A stretch of DNA of 64,000 nucleotides, from the NCBI RefSeq assembly GCF_022539505.1, contig NC_061512.1, forward strand, positions 249,070,510 through 249,134,509, in the 5' to 3' direction. Under the pieces are notes generated by a model. It was not told where the DNA came from. It did no database searches and saw nothing but the letters and a program-made list of their open reading frames with translations. How positions within the stretch are numbered: the first letter of the stretch is position 1; each line of letters starts with the position of its first letter. This document shows, one piece after another, positions 10,992 to 21,670 of the stretch. The translations under genes and the position numbers were made by a program. The stretch comes from Lolium rigidum (taxonomy: Eukaryota; Streptophyta; Magnoliopsida; Poales; Poaceae).

Positions 10992-12502
10992 TGATTTCTA
11001 CTCACGCTTCTTTTCTTGTAGACAGTGTTGGGCCTCCAAGAGCAGAGGTTTGTAGAACAGCAGCAAGTTTTCCCTTAAGTGGATCACCCAAGGTTTATCG
11101 AACTCGGGGAGGAAGAGGTCAAAGATATCCCTCTCAAGCAACCCTGCAATCACGATACAAGAAGTCTCTTGTGTCCCCAACACACCTAATACACTTGTCA
11201 GATGTATAGGTGCACTAGTTCGGCGAAGAGATAGTGAAATACAAGTAGTATGGATGGTGATAATATTGCAGAAAGTAAAGATGCAGTAAAACAGTAAACA
11301 AGCGGCGCCAGAAAATAGCTTGCTGGCGTAGGAAGCAATTCTTTGTGGTGGAAACAAGGCCTAGGGATCATACTTTCGCTAGTGGACACTCTCAACATTG
11401 ATCACATAATAAATAAGTTCTCTTTCCTTTGTGCTACATATACTCTTGTTGGATGATGAATACCACTAATTGTGTAGGATTACACGAACCCTCAATGCCG
11501 GAGTTAACAAGCTCCACAACATTCGATATTCATGTTTAAGTAACCTTAGAGTATAATAGATCTTTGCAAAATAAACCAAGTACTAACATAGCATGCACAC
11601 TGTCACCATCACACTACGAAGGAGGCATAAATCACATCAATACTATCATAGCGATAATCAACTCCATAACCTACAAGAGATTATGATCATAATCTACGAC
11701 AAGAACTACACGATGCACACAATGTCACCATTACACCATGCAGGAGGAATAGACTACTTTAATAACATCACATGAGTAGCACATAGACTAGTAGCGATAC
11801 AAAGCTCATATAAATCTCAATCATGTAAGGCAGCTCATGAGATTATTGTATTGAAGTACATAGAGAGATATTAACCACATAGCTACCGGTACAGCCCCGA
11901 GCCTCGATGGAGAACTACTCCCTCCTCATGGGAGCAGCAGCGGTGATGAAGATGGCGGTGGAGATGGCAGCGGTGTCGATGGAGAAGCCTTCCGGGGCAC
12001 TTCCCCGTCCGGCGGCGTGCCGGAACGAGAGACTCCTGTCCCCCAGATCTTGGCTTCACGATGGCGGCGGATCTGGAAGGTTTCGCGTACCGTGGCTTAT
12101 TCGTCTCGGGGTTTTAGGTCAGGGACCTTATATAGGCGAAAGGGGAGCCTCGGAGGGGGTCTGGGGCCATCAGACACTAGGGCGGCACGCCCCTCCTCGG
12201 GCCGCGCCGCCACCATGTGTGGGCCCCCGTGGCCCCTCTCGGCGACTCTCGGGTGTTCTGGAAGCTCCCGGGGATTCTAAGATGCTCGGGCGTTGATTTC
12301 GTCCAATTCCGAGAATATTTCCTTACTAGGATTTCTGAAACCAAAAACAGCGAGAAAACGAGAGCTGGCACTTCGGCATCTCGTCAATAGGTTAGTTCCG
12401 GAAAACGCATCAAAACGATATAAAGTGTGAACAAAACATGTAGGTATTGTCATAAAACAAGCATGGAACATCAGAAATTATAGATACATTGGAGACGTAT
12501 CA
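10992..12502 (-). repeat. NA1 5' LTR (right)
   Basis: 1,511 bp, partner of the interrupted left LTR. It starts TGATTTCTACTCACG where the left copy has TGATGTCTACTCACG, and ends ...GGAGACGTATCA. As the 5' LTR it carries the promoter (TATATAAGG on the minus strand near 12130). Several differences from the left LTR are CAG against CGAG or CTG against CTCG. Confidence 0.9.
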
Positions 12503-13079
12503 AGGGGTTCGGATGATAACCTGAAGGTGGATTATTTAGGCATAGATGCATGCTGGATAGCGGTCTATGTACTTTGTCGTAACGCCCTGATTAAATCACA
12601 TAGTAATCATCGTTGATATGTATTGAATCTTTATTTGTCAATTGCCCGCCTGTAATTTGTTCACCTAGCATGTTAGTTATCTTATTGGAGAGACACCTCT
12701 AGTGAACTGTGGATCCCAGTCCATTCTTTTACATCTGAATACATTCTACTGCAATCATTGTTCTTACTGTTCTTTGCAAACAAACACCATCTTCCACTCG
12801 ATACGCTTAATCCTTTGTTTTCAGCAAGCCGGTGAGATTGACAACCTCACTCGTTACGTTGGGGCAAAGTACTTTGATTGTGTTGTGCGGGTTCCACGTT
12901 GGCGCCGGTTTCACCGGTGTTGCGCCGCACTACATTCCTGCACCAACAACCTTCACGTGCTTCTTGGCTCCTACTGGTTCGATAACCTTGGTTTCATACT
13001 GAGGGAAACTTGCTGTTGTGCGCATCATACCTTCCTCTTGGGGTTCCCAACGGACGTGTACATCTACGCGCAACAAGCA

Positions 13080-13281
13080 CTGTGTTACTATTGCCATTGC
13101 TCTCATATTACGGCTGCTTTCATATCACCCCTGTTACTAGTACTTTTCCAGGTGCAGCTGAATTGATAACTCTGCTGTTAAGGCTTATAAGTATTCTTCG
13201 TCTCCCCTTGTGTTGAATCAATAAATTTGGGTTTTACTTCCCTCGAAGACTGTTGCGATCCCCTATACTTGTGGGTCATCA
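13080..13281 (+). mobile_element. LTR-X, terminal part
   Basis: Continues the LTR-X fragment after the nested solo LTR and ends ...CCTATACTTGTGGGTCATCA at 13281, the same terminal phrase as the E10 LTR. A near-identical tail lies at 14308-14436. Confidence 0.7.
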
Positions 13282-13921
13282 GGGAGAATATAATTCTCCG
13301 GGAAAAATATAACTTTGTTTGTCCCAAGAGCGATACAATCACAATGGTAATAGAAACATCTCCACCAAATGAAACATTCAAGCATGATTTACTGGAACTC
13401 ATCTGGTGGCAGCGACTGGTGATTTTTTCTAGAATCTTCATGAGAACGGAAAATCCTAGGTGGATTTCAGGTACATATCACTTGTTAATTCAGATATGCT
13501 AGTGGATTATAAAAAATAGAAACTGAAGGTGCCTCTCAAAATTTAAAATTCATATGGTACCTTTGCAAAGGTGTAATTCTTACCGGGAATAACTTGGCAA
13601 AGTGTAATTAGCATGTAATCTTAATTTTTTTTATTTTTCATCATGATGATACCATTAAGCACATGCATTTCCCATGCAATGCAACTCGATCTTTATGATC
13701 AGTCATCCAAGTGACTTCTAACTTGTACCCACCATGTAGTGGTGCAAATATCTTTGGAAGCTGGTTGTGTGGGGTTGATCAAAAGTATAGAATTCAGAAT
13801 AGGGTGAGAGTGGTTGCCATAACATGCGCGATATGGCAGTGTACAAGTGTTTTTTTTAATGGTAAGAATACTTCTCATTTGCATGTCATTTACCACTCTA
13901 CCTATTTGATCCATTTGTGGT
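13282..13921 (+). other. Low-copy stretch with a possible exon fragment
   Basis: No transposon signature was recognised. About 13305-13470 keeps an open plus-strand frame of normal-looking composition (for example PPNETFKHDLLELIWWQRL and FMRTENPRWISG), followed by a GT at GGATTTCAG|GTACAT that could be a splice donor. I do not recognise the protein. The rest is AT-rich. A small hairpin (GGAGAAT / ATTCTCC) lies at 13283-13299. Confidence 0.3.
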
Positions 13922-14207
13922 TGATGCGCGTAAATGTACACGTCCGTTGGGAACCCCAAGAGGAAGGTATGATGCGCACAGTGGCAAGTTTTCCCTCAGA
14001 AAGAAACCAAGGTTTAATCGAACCAGGAGGAGCCAAGAAGCACGTTGAAGGTTGATGGTCGCGAAATGTGATGCGGCGCAACACCAGGGATTCCGGCGCC
14101 AACGCGGAACCCGCACAACACAACCAAAGTACTTTGCCCCAACGAAACAGTGAGGTTGTCAATCTCACCAGCTTGCTGTAACAAAGGATTAAGCGTATCG
14201 AGTGGAA
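13922..14207 (-). mobile_element. LTR-A fragment, inverted, cut by assembly gap
   Basis: Starts TGATGCGCGTAAATGTACACG at 13922, the reverse complement of the LTR-A 3' end, and matches 6727-7017 in inverted orientation until the run of Ns. Its other end and its duplication cannot be seen. Confidence 0.8.
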
Positions 14208-14307
14208 NNNNNNNNNNNNNNNNNNNNNNNNNNNNNNNNNNNNNNNNNNNNNNNNNNNNNNNNNNNNNNNNNNNNNNNNNNNNNNNNNNNNNNNNNNNNN
14301 NNNNNNN
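14208..14307. other. Assembly gap of 100 N
   Basis: Exactly 100 Ns, the usual placeholder for a gap of unknown size. It separates an inverted LTR-A fragment from an LTR-X tail, so repeat collapse or a wrong join is possible here. Confidence 0.99.
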
Positions 14308-14436
14308 GTGCAGCTACATTGACAACTCCGCTGTTAAGGCTTACACGTATTCTTTGTCTCCCCTTGTGTCGAATCAATAAATTGGGTAATACTTCCCTCG
14401 AAGACTGTTGCGATCCCCTATACTTGTGGGCTATCA
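14308..14436 (+). mobile_element. Second LTR-X tail
   Basis: Nearly identical to 13135-13281 (GTGCAGCT..., CTGTTAAGGCTTA, ending TATACTTGTGGGCTATCA). It runs directly into an LTR-A interior at 14437 with no terminal motif on that side. Confidence 0.7.
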
Positions 14437-14935
14437 GTAATGCCCTGATTAAATCTCATAGTAATCATCATTGATATGTAGTGAATCTTTATTTGCAATT
14501 GCCCACCTGTAATTTGTTCACCCAGCATGCTAGTTATCTTATTGGAGAGACACCACTAGTGAACTGTGGACCCCGGTCCATTCTTTTACATCTGAATACA
14601 ATCCATCGCAATCATTGTTCTTTACTTGTTCTTTGCAAACAAACACCATCTTCCACTCGATACGTTTAATCCTTTGTTTTCAGCAAGCCGGTGAGATTGA
14701 CAACCTCACTCGTTACGTTGGGGCAAAGTATCTTGATTGTGTTGTGCAAGTTCCACGTTGGCGCCGGTTTCACTGGTGTTGCGCCGCACTACACTCCTCC
14801 ACCAACAACCTTCACGTGCTTCTTGGCTCCTACTGGTTCGATAACCTCGGTTTCTTTCTGAGGGAAAACTTGCTGCTGTACGCATCACACCTTCATCTTG
14901 GGGTTCCCAACGGACGTGTGCTTCACGCGTTATCA
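14437..14935 (+). repeat. G3 5' LTR, 3' third only
   Basis: 499 bp matching 35230-35726 of the G3 3' LTR, ending ...CTTCACGCGTTATCA. The upstream ~1.1 kb of the LTR, including its promoter, is missing. Confidence 0.85.
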
Positions 14936-14946
14936 AGCTCTTTTTC

Positions 14947-14964
14947 TGGCGCTGTTGACGGGGA
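14947..14964 (+). promoter_or_regulatory. G3 primer binding site
   Basis: TGGCGCTGTTGACGGGGA, 11 bases after the LTR end, is the Asp-tRNA-type site with two mismatches. Confidence 0.8.
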
Positions 14965-15225
14965 GATCAAGATACGCTGCAAGGGGAGTCTCCACATCCA
15001 ATCTCTTTACTTTGTTTTTGTCTTGCTTTACTTTACTTTATTTACTGTCTTGTTTGCTTCATATTAAAAATACAAAAAAAATAGTTGCTTTACTTTCTGT
15101 CTTGTTTACTTGCTCTATATCAAAAACACAAAAAAATTAGTTACTTTATTTACAGTCTTGTTTATTTGCTCTATATCAAAATACAAAAAAAATTAGTTAC
15201 TTGCATTTAGTTTACTTTTGTTATC

Positions 15226-15369
15226 ATGTCTAGCTCTGTACCTGTTACTTCTTCACCTGAGGAATTAGTCTTTACTTTTAAACAAGGGGATGAGGAGAGT
15301 TTTAAAGATGCTTGGTCTAATTTTTTTGATTCTTATCGTAAAGCTGAACCTCAAATGACTCTAAGTCTG
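15226..15369 (+). pseudogene. G3 gag-like ORF, first 48 codons
   Basis: Starts MSSSVPVTSSPEELVFTF and continues with DEESFKDAWSNFFDSYRK, which resembles the start of a retrotransposon gag domain (F-x-x-AW-x-x-F). The frame is cut after GTCTG (15365-15369), the target duplicated by E10, and resumes in phase at 30824. The ATG follows a T/A-rich leader with three approximate repeats of 'TTTACTT..CAAAAA(A)ATTAGTTACTT' (15000-15215). Confidence 0.75.
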
Positions 15370-16880
15370 TGATGACCCACAAGTATAGGGGGTGTATCGT
15401 AGTATCTTCGATAAGTAAGAATGTCGATCCCAACGAGGAGCAGAAGGTGTTGGCAGCAGTTTCGATGAGGGATTCACTGTAAATGCTCACAAACAAGTAT
15501 TCAAGGGGTTTTGATGTAACTGATGAATAAAGTACGAGTAAGTAAAATGCGAGAGAAATAATTGCAGCGAGTGGCCCAATCCTTTTTAGCACAAAGGACA
15601 AGCCGGTTTGTTTACTTATAATGACCAAACGTTCTTGAGGACACACGAGGATTTTAGTCTAGTGCTTTCGCTTCATGTAGCTAAATAATCTTCATTGTTT
15701 TGATAAGTGTTGTGTGGGTGAACCTATGCTAATGCACCGCCCTTCCTAGGACTAATACATACTTGTGATTATACCCCTTGCAAGCATCCGCAACTACAAG
15801 AAAGTAATTAAGATAAATCTAACCACAGACCTTAAACTGCGAGATCCTGCGATCCCTCTTGCATCGATATACTAACGGGGGCTCGGGTTTCGTCACTCCG
15901 GCAACCCCGCAATTAGCAACCGAATACAAGATGCACTCCCCTAGGCCCATAAATGGTGAAGTGTCGTGTAGTCGACGTTCACACGACACCACTAGAAGAA
16001 TGACACCACAACTTAAATATCATAACATTGAATATTACTCAACCATAATTCACTACTAGCATTTAGACTTCACCCATGTCCTCAAGAACTAAACGAACTA
16101 CTCACGGGACATCATATGGAATACAATCAGAGGTGATATGATGATGAATAACAATCTGAACATAAACCTTGGTTCAATGGTTTCACTCAATAGCATCTAC
16201 AACAGGTAGAGAATAACACCGGGAGAGTTTCCCCTATCAAACAATCAAGATCCAACCCAAATTGTTACAGCGGTGACGAGGTGCAGCGGTGGTGATGGCG
16301 GTGTAGATGGTGGAGATGATGATGATGATGATGGAGATGATGTCCAGCTCGATGACGATGGCGATGGCGTCGATTTCCCCCTCCGGGAGGGAATTTCCCC
16401 GGCGGATTCCTGCCCGCCGGAGAGCTCTTTTCTCTCCGGTGTTCTCCGCCCCGCGAGGCGGCCGTAACCCTTCGTGAGGTCCTCTCCGTGGCTTAGGTTT
16501 TCGGGACGAAGGAGTACGCGAAAAAAGGAGGCGAGAGGGGCTGTGGGGCCCCCACACCACGGGGTGGCGCGGCCGGGCCATGGGCCGCGCCGGCCCGTGG
16601 TCCGGGCCCACCTTGGCTCCCCTCTTCTCCCCCTTCGGCTCCCTCCGTCATCCGGAAAAATAGGAATTTACGTGAAATTTCCTTCCACAGTTGATCTTCC
16701 GAAATATTGCGTTCGACGGTGCTTTTTCCAGCAGAATCCCGGCTCCGGTGCTTGATCCTCCAATAATGATGAAACATGCAAAATAGATGAAATAACATAA
16801 GTATTGTGTCCCAATATGAAATATATCAATGAATAACAGCAAATTATGATACAAAATAGTGATGCAAATTGGACGTATCA
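15370..16880 (-). repeat. E10 3' LTR (left)
   Basis: 1,511 bp, TGATGACCCACAAGTATAGG to GGACGTATCA. It contains a GAT trinucleotide run (about 16313-16345) and the GC-rich inverted repeat at 16544-16610. It keeps several CpGs that have become TpG or CpA in the right LTR. Confidence 0.92.
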
Positions 16881-18660
16881 ACTCCCCCCAAGCTTAGACC
16901 TCGCTTGTCCCCAAGCGAAACTGAGCTCGATAAACAAGACCACATGTTTATGGAGTGCAGAGTCGATAAATAAAATACGGACAAGAAGCATCATATTCAT
17001 TCACACAAGAAATTCTAGTAAACAACTTCCTCATATAACTCATCTTGAAATAGGTAAAGAGAAATCACAAGTAAAGGTGCATAAGAAATCATAGTTGGTG
17101 ATGGCAAACTTTGTTCTTGGTCAGAGAACTACTAACGGATTGTACTTCTAAGCAAAGCTTTCATATTAGATTTTATAGCTGAGCTTCCATATTCAAGCAT
17201 AACAATCTCCTCATAATCATTGATAACTTCAAAGTCATATTCATTCAGATAAAATTTGTACTAAACAAGAAAGTATAAAAGACATGATCAACTGAATCAT
17301 AGCATAAATGATTGGTTCACAACAACTCAATTGCTTGCTTGAGATAGAGAGAAATAGGTTTACCGACTCAAGCATAGAAGTAAAAGATAGGCCCTTCGCG
17401 AGGGAAGCAGGATTAAATCATGTGCTAGAGCTTTTCAAGTTTTGAAATCATATAAAGAGCATAAAAGTAAGATTTTGAGCGGTGTTTGTTGTTGTCAACG
17501 AATGGTAGCGGGCACTCTAACCCCCTTGCCAAACGAACCTTCCAAGAGCGGCTCCCATGAGGGACTGGCATCTCTACCAGCAAGGTAGATCATCCCCTTC
17601 TCTTTTGTTTACACATGTATTTTAGTTTTATTAAGGATGACACTCCCCCCAACCTTGGCTTTCTCAATCCATGGCTAACCGAATCCTCGGGTGCCTTCCA
17701 ACATTCACATACCATGGAGGAGTGTCTATTGCAAAATTAAGTTGCTTGCTGATAAATCAGAGCAAAACATGTGAAGAGAATTATTAATGAAAGTTATTAA
17801 TTGGGGCTGGGAACCCCGTTGCCAGCTCTTATTGCAAAATTATTGGATAAGCGGATGTACCACTAGTCCATTGGTGAAAGTCCGCCCAACAAGATTGAAA
17901 GATAAAACACCACATACTTCCTCATGAGCTATAAAACATTGACACAAATAAGGAGTAGTATAGTTTGAATTATTTAAAGGTAGCACATGAAGTATTTACT
18001 TGGATGGCAGAAAATACCATGTAGTAGGTAGGTATGGTGGACACAAATGGCATAGGTTTGGTCTAAGGTTATGGATGTATGAGAAGCATCTCCTCTCGAT
18101 ACAGGTCTTTGGCTAGCAAGGTTTGATAGCAAGCATAAAGGTTGAGGGAAACAAACAAATATACAAATGATAGAACAATCATGCATCTTTCTCATAAGCA
18201 CAAGCAATTTTAATTTCAGAATACTAAACTCATTAGCATAGAGATAATAGAGTAGTATATCTAAGTGTATTTCTCTCTTTTATTTAAACATCAGGGTGTT
18301 GTTGCTATTGACCAATGCTAAGTTTGCCAAAACCAAATAGATTTACTTGATGTTCCCAAAGTGATATCAATACTCATGTCAAGAGTAATCATATAATGGA
18401 GATTGCAAACTAAAATAAGGTGTGCAAAAAGTAAATGATAAGACTTCTCATTAATATTCCATAACGATAACTCACACCAACGGATACATAGATAACCAAC
18501 TAAGAGAGATACTTCCACATTGCATACTATTCCATATGATAACTTCCCTACTCATGATATGACACTACTTGATAATAAAAGATAGAGGTAGTGATATTGT
18601 GATACCGCGGCACTCCCCCAAGCTTGGAACAAACCAAGGGGATGCCAATACCGATGATGA
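16881..18660 (-). other. E10 3' noncoding region and purine tract
   Basis: On the minus strand the purine tract AAGCTTGGGGGGAGT abuts the LTR at 16881. A second purine motif lies near 18612. The region has no convincing ORF. Blocks such as GATAGGCCCTTCGC..GGGAAGCAGGATTAAATCATG (17389 onward) recur in NA1 at about 8090. Confidence 0.7.
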
Positions 18661-18661
18661 A

Positions 18662-19145
18662 TTACTCCTTCGGTGATGATGGTGATGGCTTCTTCTCGCG
18701 CTTCATAAGGATCTCCTTCAGCTTCAGCTTCTCAATTTTGTAATTCTGCACCAAAACTTGAAGAGACTCATTGTTATCCGAATGTGGCGGTGACGGCCTT
18801 GTGCTGGGAATTGAGTAATATTCCAGCATTCTGCGAAGTCGCCGGTTCTCCTCTCGAAGTATCTCCACTTCCCTTTTGAGAGCACGATATTGATCACAAA
18901 ACTCATCAGCAACCCGTATTGCTTCCTCCACACAAGGGAAAGAGTCGAGGTCCGAGAGCAGGCGGAAGAGCTCCCTGCAAGTTATGAGAAAAGGAACGCC
19001 CAGTGTTAACCGATCCCACCAAGATTGGCTTACTCTTCGTAGTTTCCCAATCTCCTTTTGCTGATGCTATCTTCTTCTTCTCCTTATTGATCCTTTCATC
19101 CATCTCTTCCTTCCAAGGCCCCTTGTCCTTGTTGTTGGAGACCAT
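18662..19145 (-). pseudogene. E10 accessory coiled-coil ORF downstream of pol
   Basis: A sense-strand ORF between pol and the 3' LTR, not part of the standard gag-pol set. The N-terminal part (from 19145) is charged, with GPWKEEMDERINKEKKKIA. The C-terminal part has a predicted coiled coil with heptad-like leucines (YRALKREVEILREENRRLRRML) and ends KPSPSSPKE near 18662. The two parts are in different frames: the shift lies at the CTGGG/CCCAG near 18998-19003 and is one base. About 160 residues if the shift is a sequencing error. Some Athila/Tat elements carry extra ORFs here, some called env-like; no signal peptide or membrane segment is visible. Function unknown. Confidence 0.6.
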
Positions 19146-19236
19146 GGTGCTTCTAGATCAAAACAAATCTGGCAGAAAACAGCTCGAAACAAAACACGAC
19201 GAGAAAACGATATACGGACCTCCAGGGGTCCGGGGG

Positions 19237-19369
19237 ATTATATAGCAAATATTTTTACGACAAAAGGAAGGTTCCAGGCCGAAAACGAGTAGAAACGGGA
19301 CGCCGAGGGGCTGTCACCATAGGTCGGCGCGGCCAGGGTGGGGCCCGCGCCGGCCTGTGGTGACAGGCC
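19237..19369 (-). promoter_or_regulatory. Internal LTR-U3-like promoter before accessory ORF
   Basis: On the minus strand the segment contains the GC-rich inverted repeat (arms CTGTCACC and GGTGACAG flanking GGCGCGG/CCGCGCC, 19308-19369), then a TATATAAT box at 19244-19237, about 92 bases before the accessory ORF start at 19145. The sequence just upstream (TTTCTGCTGTTTTTGG, about 19415-19440) also matches the LTR-A U3. This looks like a copy of an LTR promoter placed inside the element. The reading as a working promoter is inference. Confidence 0.55.
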
Positions 19370-19482
19370 CTCGCGCGTCTTTTCCACTCCGTTTCGATTC
19401 CGTAATTTTTCATATTTTCCAAAAACAGCAGAAATAATGTTCGGAAAGGTAAACGCGGACTTTTTATTACCTGTACTGTTAC

Positions 19483-19595
19483 CTATTCAAAGTCCAGTTC
19501 TGGCGGACTGTCAATTTGTCCTTTGATGAAAGCCTCCGGTGTTTCCACTTGAATAATATCAACATCAACATTATAAGAATCACCCGAGATATAAT
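19483..19595 (-). pseudogene. E10 integrase C-terminus, distal part beyond Mutator insertion
   Basis: Completes the pol frame that is cut at the 11-bp duplication (19585-19595 = 24597-24607). It ends at a TAG at 19485-19483, after a short acidic tail ending PPELDFE. Confidence 0.7.
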
Positions 19596-19692
19596 GGATT
19601 TCTATTTTCGTGCCCTCGGGTCCTTAGTTGTGCTCAGTTTTCCCCAGCTCCTTAGTTTTTCCTCAGTTTTACCCAAACGTTTGTCTGAAACC
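19596..19692 (+). repeat. Mutator-like left terminal inverted repeat
   Basis: About 97 bp that pair with 24500-24596 with few mismatches, running from GGATTTC to TCTGAAACC (GTTTGAAACC in the other arm). It contains direct sub-repeats of CTTAGT..CTCAGTTTT..CCC. Confidence 0.9.
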
Positions 19693-20599
19693 ATCACACG
19701 TGATGTAACGGCCGGTTGCCCGACGGTTGACCGTTATCTTCGACTAGTGGGGCCATGTAGAGCCTGCAAAGACACGTCGGACCATGCATCTTTGTTTGAC
19801 CGTAAGCATCGCCGTATCCCCGACCAAAACGCGAACGAGTGGGGCTTCGGTATATCAAATGACAAGTGGGGCCATGACGCTGATACAAGGGGCAATACAC
19901 GGGTAGGATTAGATTTTTAAACGGAGCTCTACAGCGATGGCACGGAGGAGGTGGCATGCGGGGTGCCGAGATGAGATCGACGTCCACAAAGAACTGCATG
20001 AGGCGAGACCAGACGCATTAGATAGATATGAACTAGACGCGTTTAACCATGCAAAGAAGGGAAGAAATGGTCGACGACATCGACGACCACCTCAAAACTT
20101 TGACTGACCGTGTCGGACACGAACGCGAGCAATGTAGAGAAAACTAGTGTCTCTCCTTTCTGGCGTGTATAGGTGGGTGCTAGGAGAGTGTGGTGGCGAA
20201 GGGAAAGACCTCGCGGCGGTCCGTGGCGTCCGAGCATAGCGGAGTCGGCGTGGCCGTGCCCACGGCGGCGTGCATGCATGTTCGGCATTGGCATCGGCAT
20301 GTACGTTCGGCATTGGCCTCGGCGGTATCTCTGGTGTGTCGGTGATCGAATGAGGGGACGGGATTGAGGGTGCATCCCGACGTTGACCTAGCGATGGCGG
20401 CGAGCATAGCCGTTTCGACCATGCCGATATCGGCATCGGCATCGTTTGGAGGCTGTGGTGCTCGAATCAAGTTGGGATTTGTTTCTTGTAGGCCAAAATG
20501 AATTTGAAACAAGTTTCATGTTGAAGGTTAGGTAACGAAAGTTTGTAACTATCCCAAAATTATACTAGCGCCATGGTGAGGTTCTTTTTGATAGAGCTA

Positions 20600-21129
20600 T
20601 ACGGTTGGGCAAACTTTTTTGACACTTTTTAGATAGGGTTCCTTGTTGTTACACGTATGGCATCATGTATGGAAAATTTGGGGTCATTTGGAGATGTTCG
20701 AAAAAATCACTTTGCTTAAGCGCATGCCGTTTCGTCTCGTCGAAACCAGCTTTTCTAACTAGGTGATTTTTTCTACCTTCTCTAAATAACCTCAAATTTC
20801 ATACAGCTGATCTTCTATACATAGATAGATAGATTGTTTCGTTTTTACATTTTTCGAACATTTTATTTTCCTTTATAATACCCAATTGATTTTCAGGTCA
20901 AAACCTCGAAAAACAGCATCATGTATGGCATCATTTTCACCCTAAATTTCAAATTTTCTGAAACTTTCCCTTTTAGATATTCCTTGTTGTTATAGGTATG
21001 CCATCATGTATGCCAAACTTGGTTAGGTCTCACTTGAAACCAGCTTTTGTAACAAATTAGGTTTTTTCTGCCTTCTCTAAATGACCTCAAAAATCATACG
21101 TGATAGGTTTATCATTCTATACAAAGATA
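20600..21129 (+). repeat. Diverged tandem duplication inside Mutator-like element
   Basis: Two diverged copies share 'ACCAGCTTTT.TAAC', 'TTTTTTCT.CCTTCTCTAAAT.ACCTCAAA', 'CATCATGTATG' and 'CTATACA.AGATAGAT'. One lies at about 20620-20850 and one at about 20930-21129. No ORF. The last 20 bases lead into the minisatellite. Confidence 0.6.
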
Positions 21130-21670
21130 GATGGTTTATCATTTTTTGCGTGAAAAGTAATGGCTACAACAAATTGTTGATGGTTTATCATTTTTTTGCG
21201 TGAAAAGTAATGGCAACAATAAATCGGTGATGCATGGTTTATCATATTTTTTGCGTGAAAAGTAATGGCAACAAAAAATTGTTGATGGTTTATCATTTTT
21301 TGCGTGAAAAGTAATGGCTACAACAAATTGTTGATGGTTTATCATTTTTTGCGTGAAAAGTAATGGCAACAACAAATCGGTGATGGTTTATCATTTTTTG
21401 CGTGAAAAGTAATGGCAACAACAAATCGGTGATGGCTTATCGTATCATTTTTTTGCGTCAAAAGTAATGGCTACAACAAATTGTTGATGGTTTATCATTT
21501 TTTTGCGTGAAAAGTAATGGCTACAACAAATTGTTGATGGTTTATCATTTTTTTGCGTGAAAAGTAATGGCAACAACAAATCGGTGATGGTTTATCATTT
21601 TTTTGCGTGAAAAGTAATGGTAACAACAAATCGGTGATGGTTTATCATTTTTTGCGTGAAAAATAACGCC
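21130..21670 (+). repeat. Minisatellite, ~49-bp unit, about 10.5 copies
   Basis: The unit runs GATGGTTTATCATTTTTTGCG then TGAAAAGTAATGGC(T/A)ACAACAAAT, with two alternating ends, TGTT or CGGT. Ten full units and one partial are visible; two units carry small insertions (near 21228 and 21435). The units are direct, contiguous and AT-rich; there are no spacers, so this is not CRISPR-like. Confidence 0.92.

Larger units (their letters stand above)
4508..12502 (-). mobile_element. Non-autonomous Gypsy LTR retrotransposon NA1, TSD AGGGG
   Basis: A complete minus-strand element. Two LTRs of about 1.51 kb begin TGATGTCTAC/TGATTTCTAC and end GACGTATCA, with AGGGG at 4503-4507 and 12503-12507. The internal region has an Asp-tRNA-type primer site next to the right LTR, one 248-codon ORF, about 2.4 kb of noncoding DNA and a purine tract next to the left LTR. 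No RT, RNase H or integrase is present. Without the solo LTR nested in its left LTR it is about 6.4 kb, close to NA2 (6.5 kb). It was probably mobilised by enzymes of an Athila-type relative such as E10. Confidence 0.9.
3507..13079 (+). mobile_element. Solo LTR (LTR-A type, Gypsy), split by NA1
   Basis: The LTR begins TGATACGTCTCAAACGTATC at 3507, runs to 4507, and resumes after NA1 at 12508 to end ...AACAAGCA at 13079, about 1,573 bp in all. CTGTG at 3502-3506 and 13080-13084 is the likely 5-bp duplication. No primer site or internal domain follows, so it is a solo LTR left by recombination. The exact 3' end is less certain than the 5' end, because sister LTRs end in ..CATCA. Confidence 0.72.

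Noticed and set aside
16273..16467. Asp-rich ORFs in both E10 LTRs (also 30207-30431)
   Set aside because: Translation of a GAT trinucleotide run in the LTR; not protein-coding.
18662..18931. Accessory E10 ORF as an env-like protein
   Set aside because: No signal peptide or transmembrane segment is visible; coiled coil only.
20043..20512. Several minus-strand ORFs of ~110 codons in the Mutator-like element
   Set aside because: Three overlapping frames with Met/Pro/Arg bias from short GC repeats; no match to known families.
21130..21670. Regular repeats that might be read as a CRISPR array
   Set aside because: Units are contiguous with no unique spacers, in plant nuclear DNA; a minisatellite explains them.
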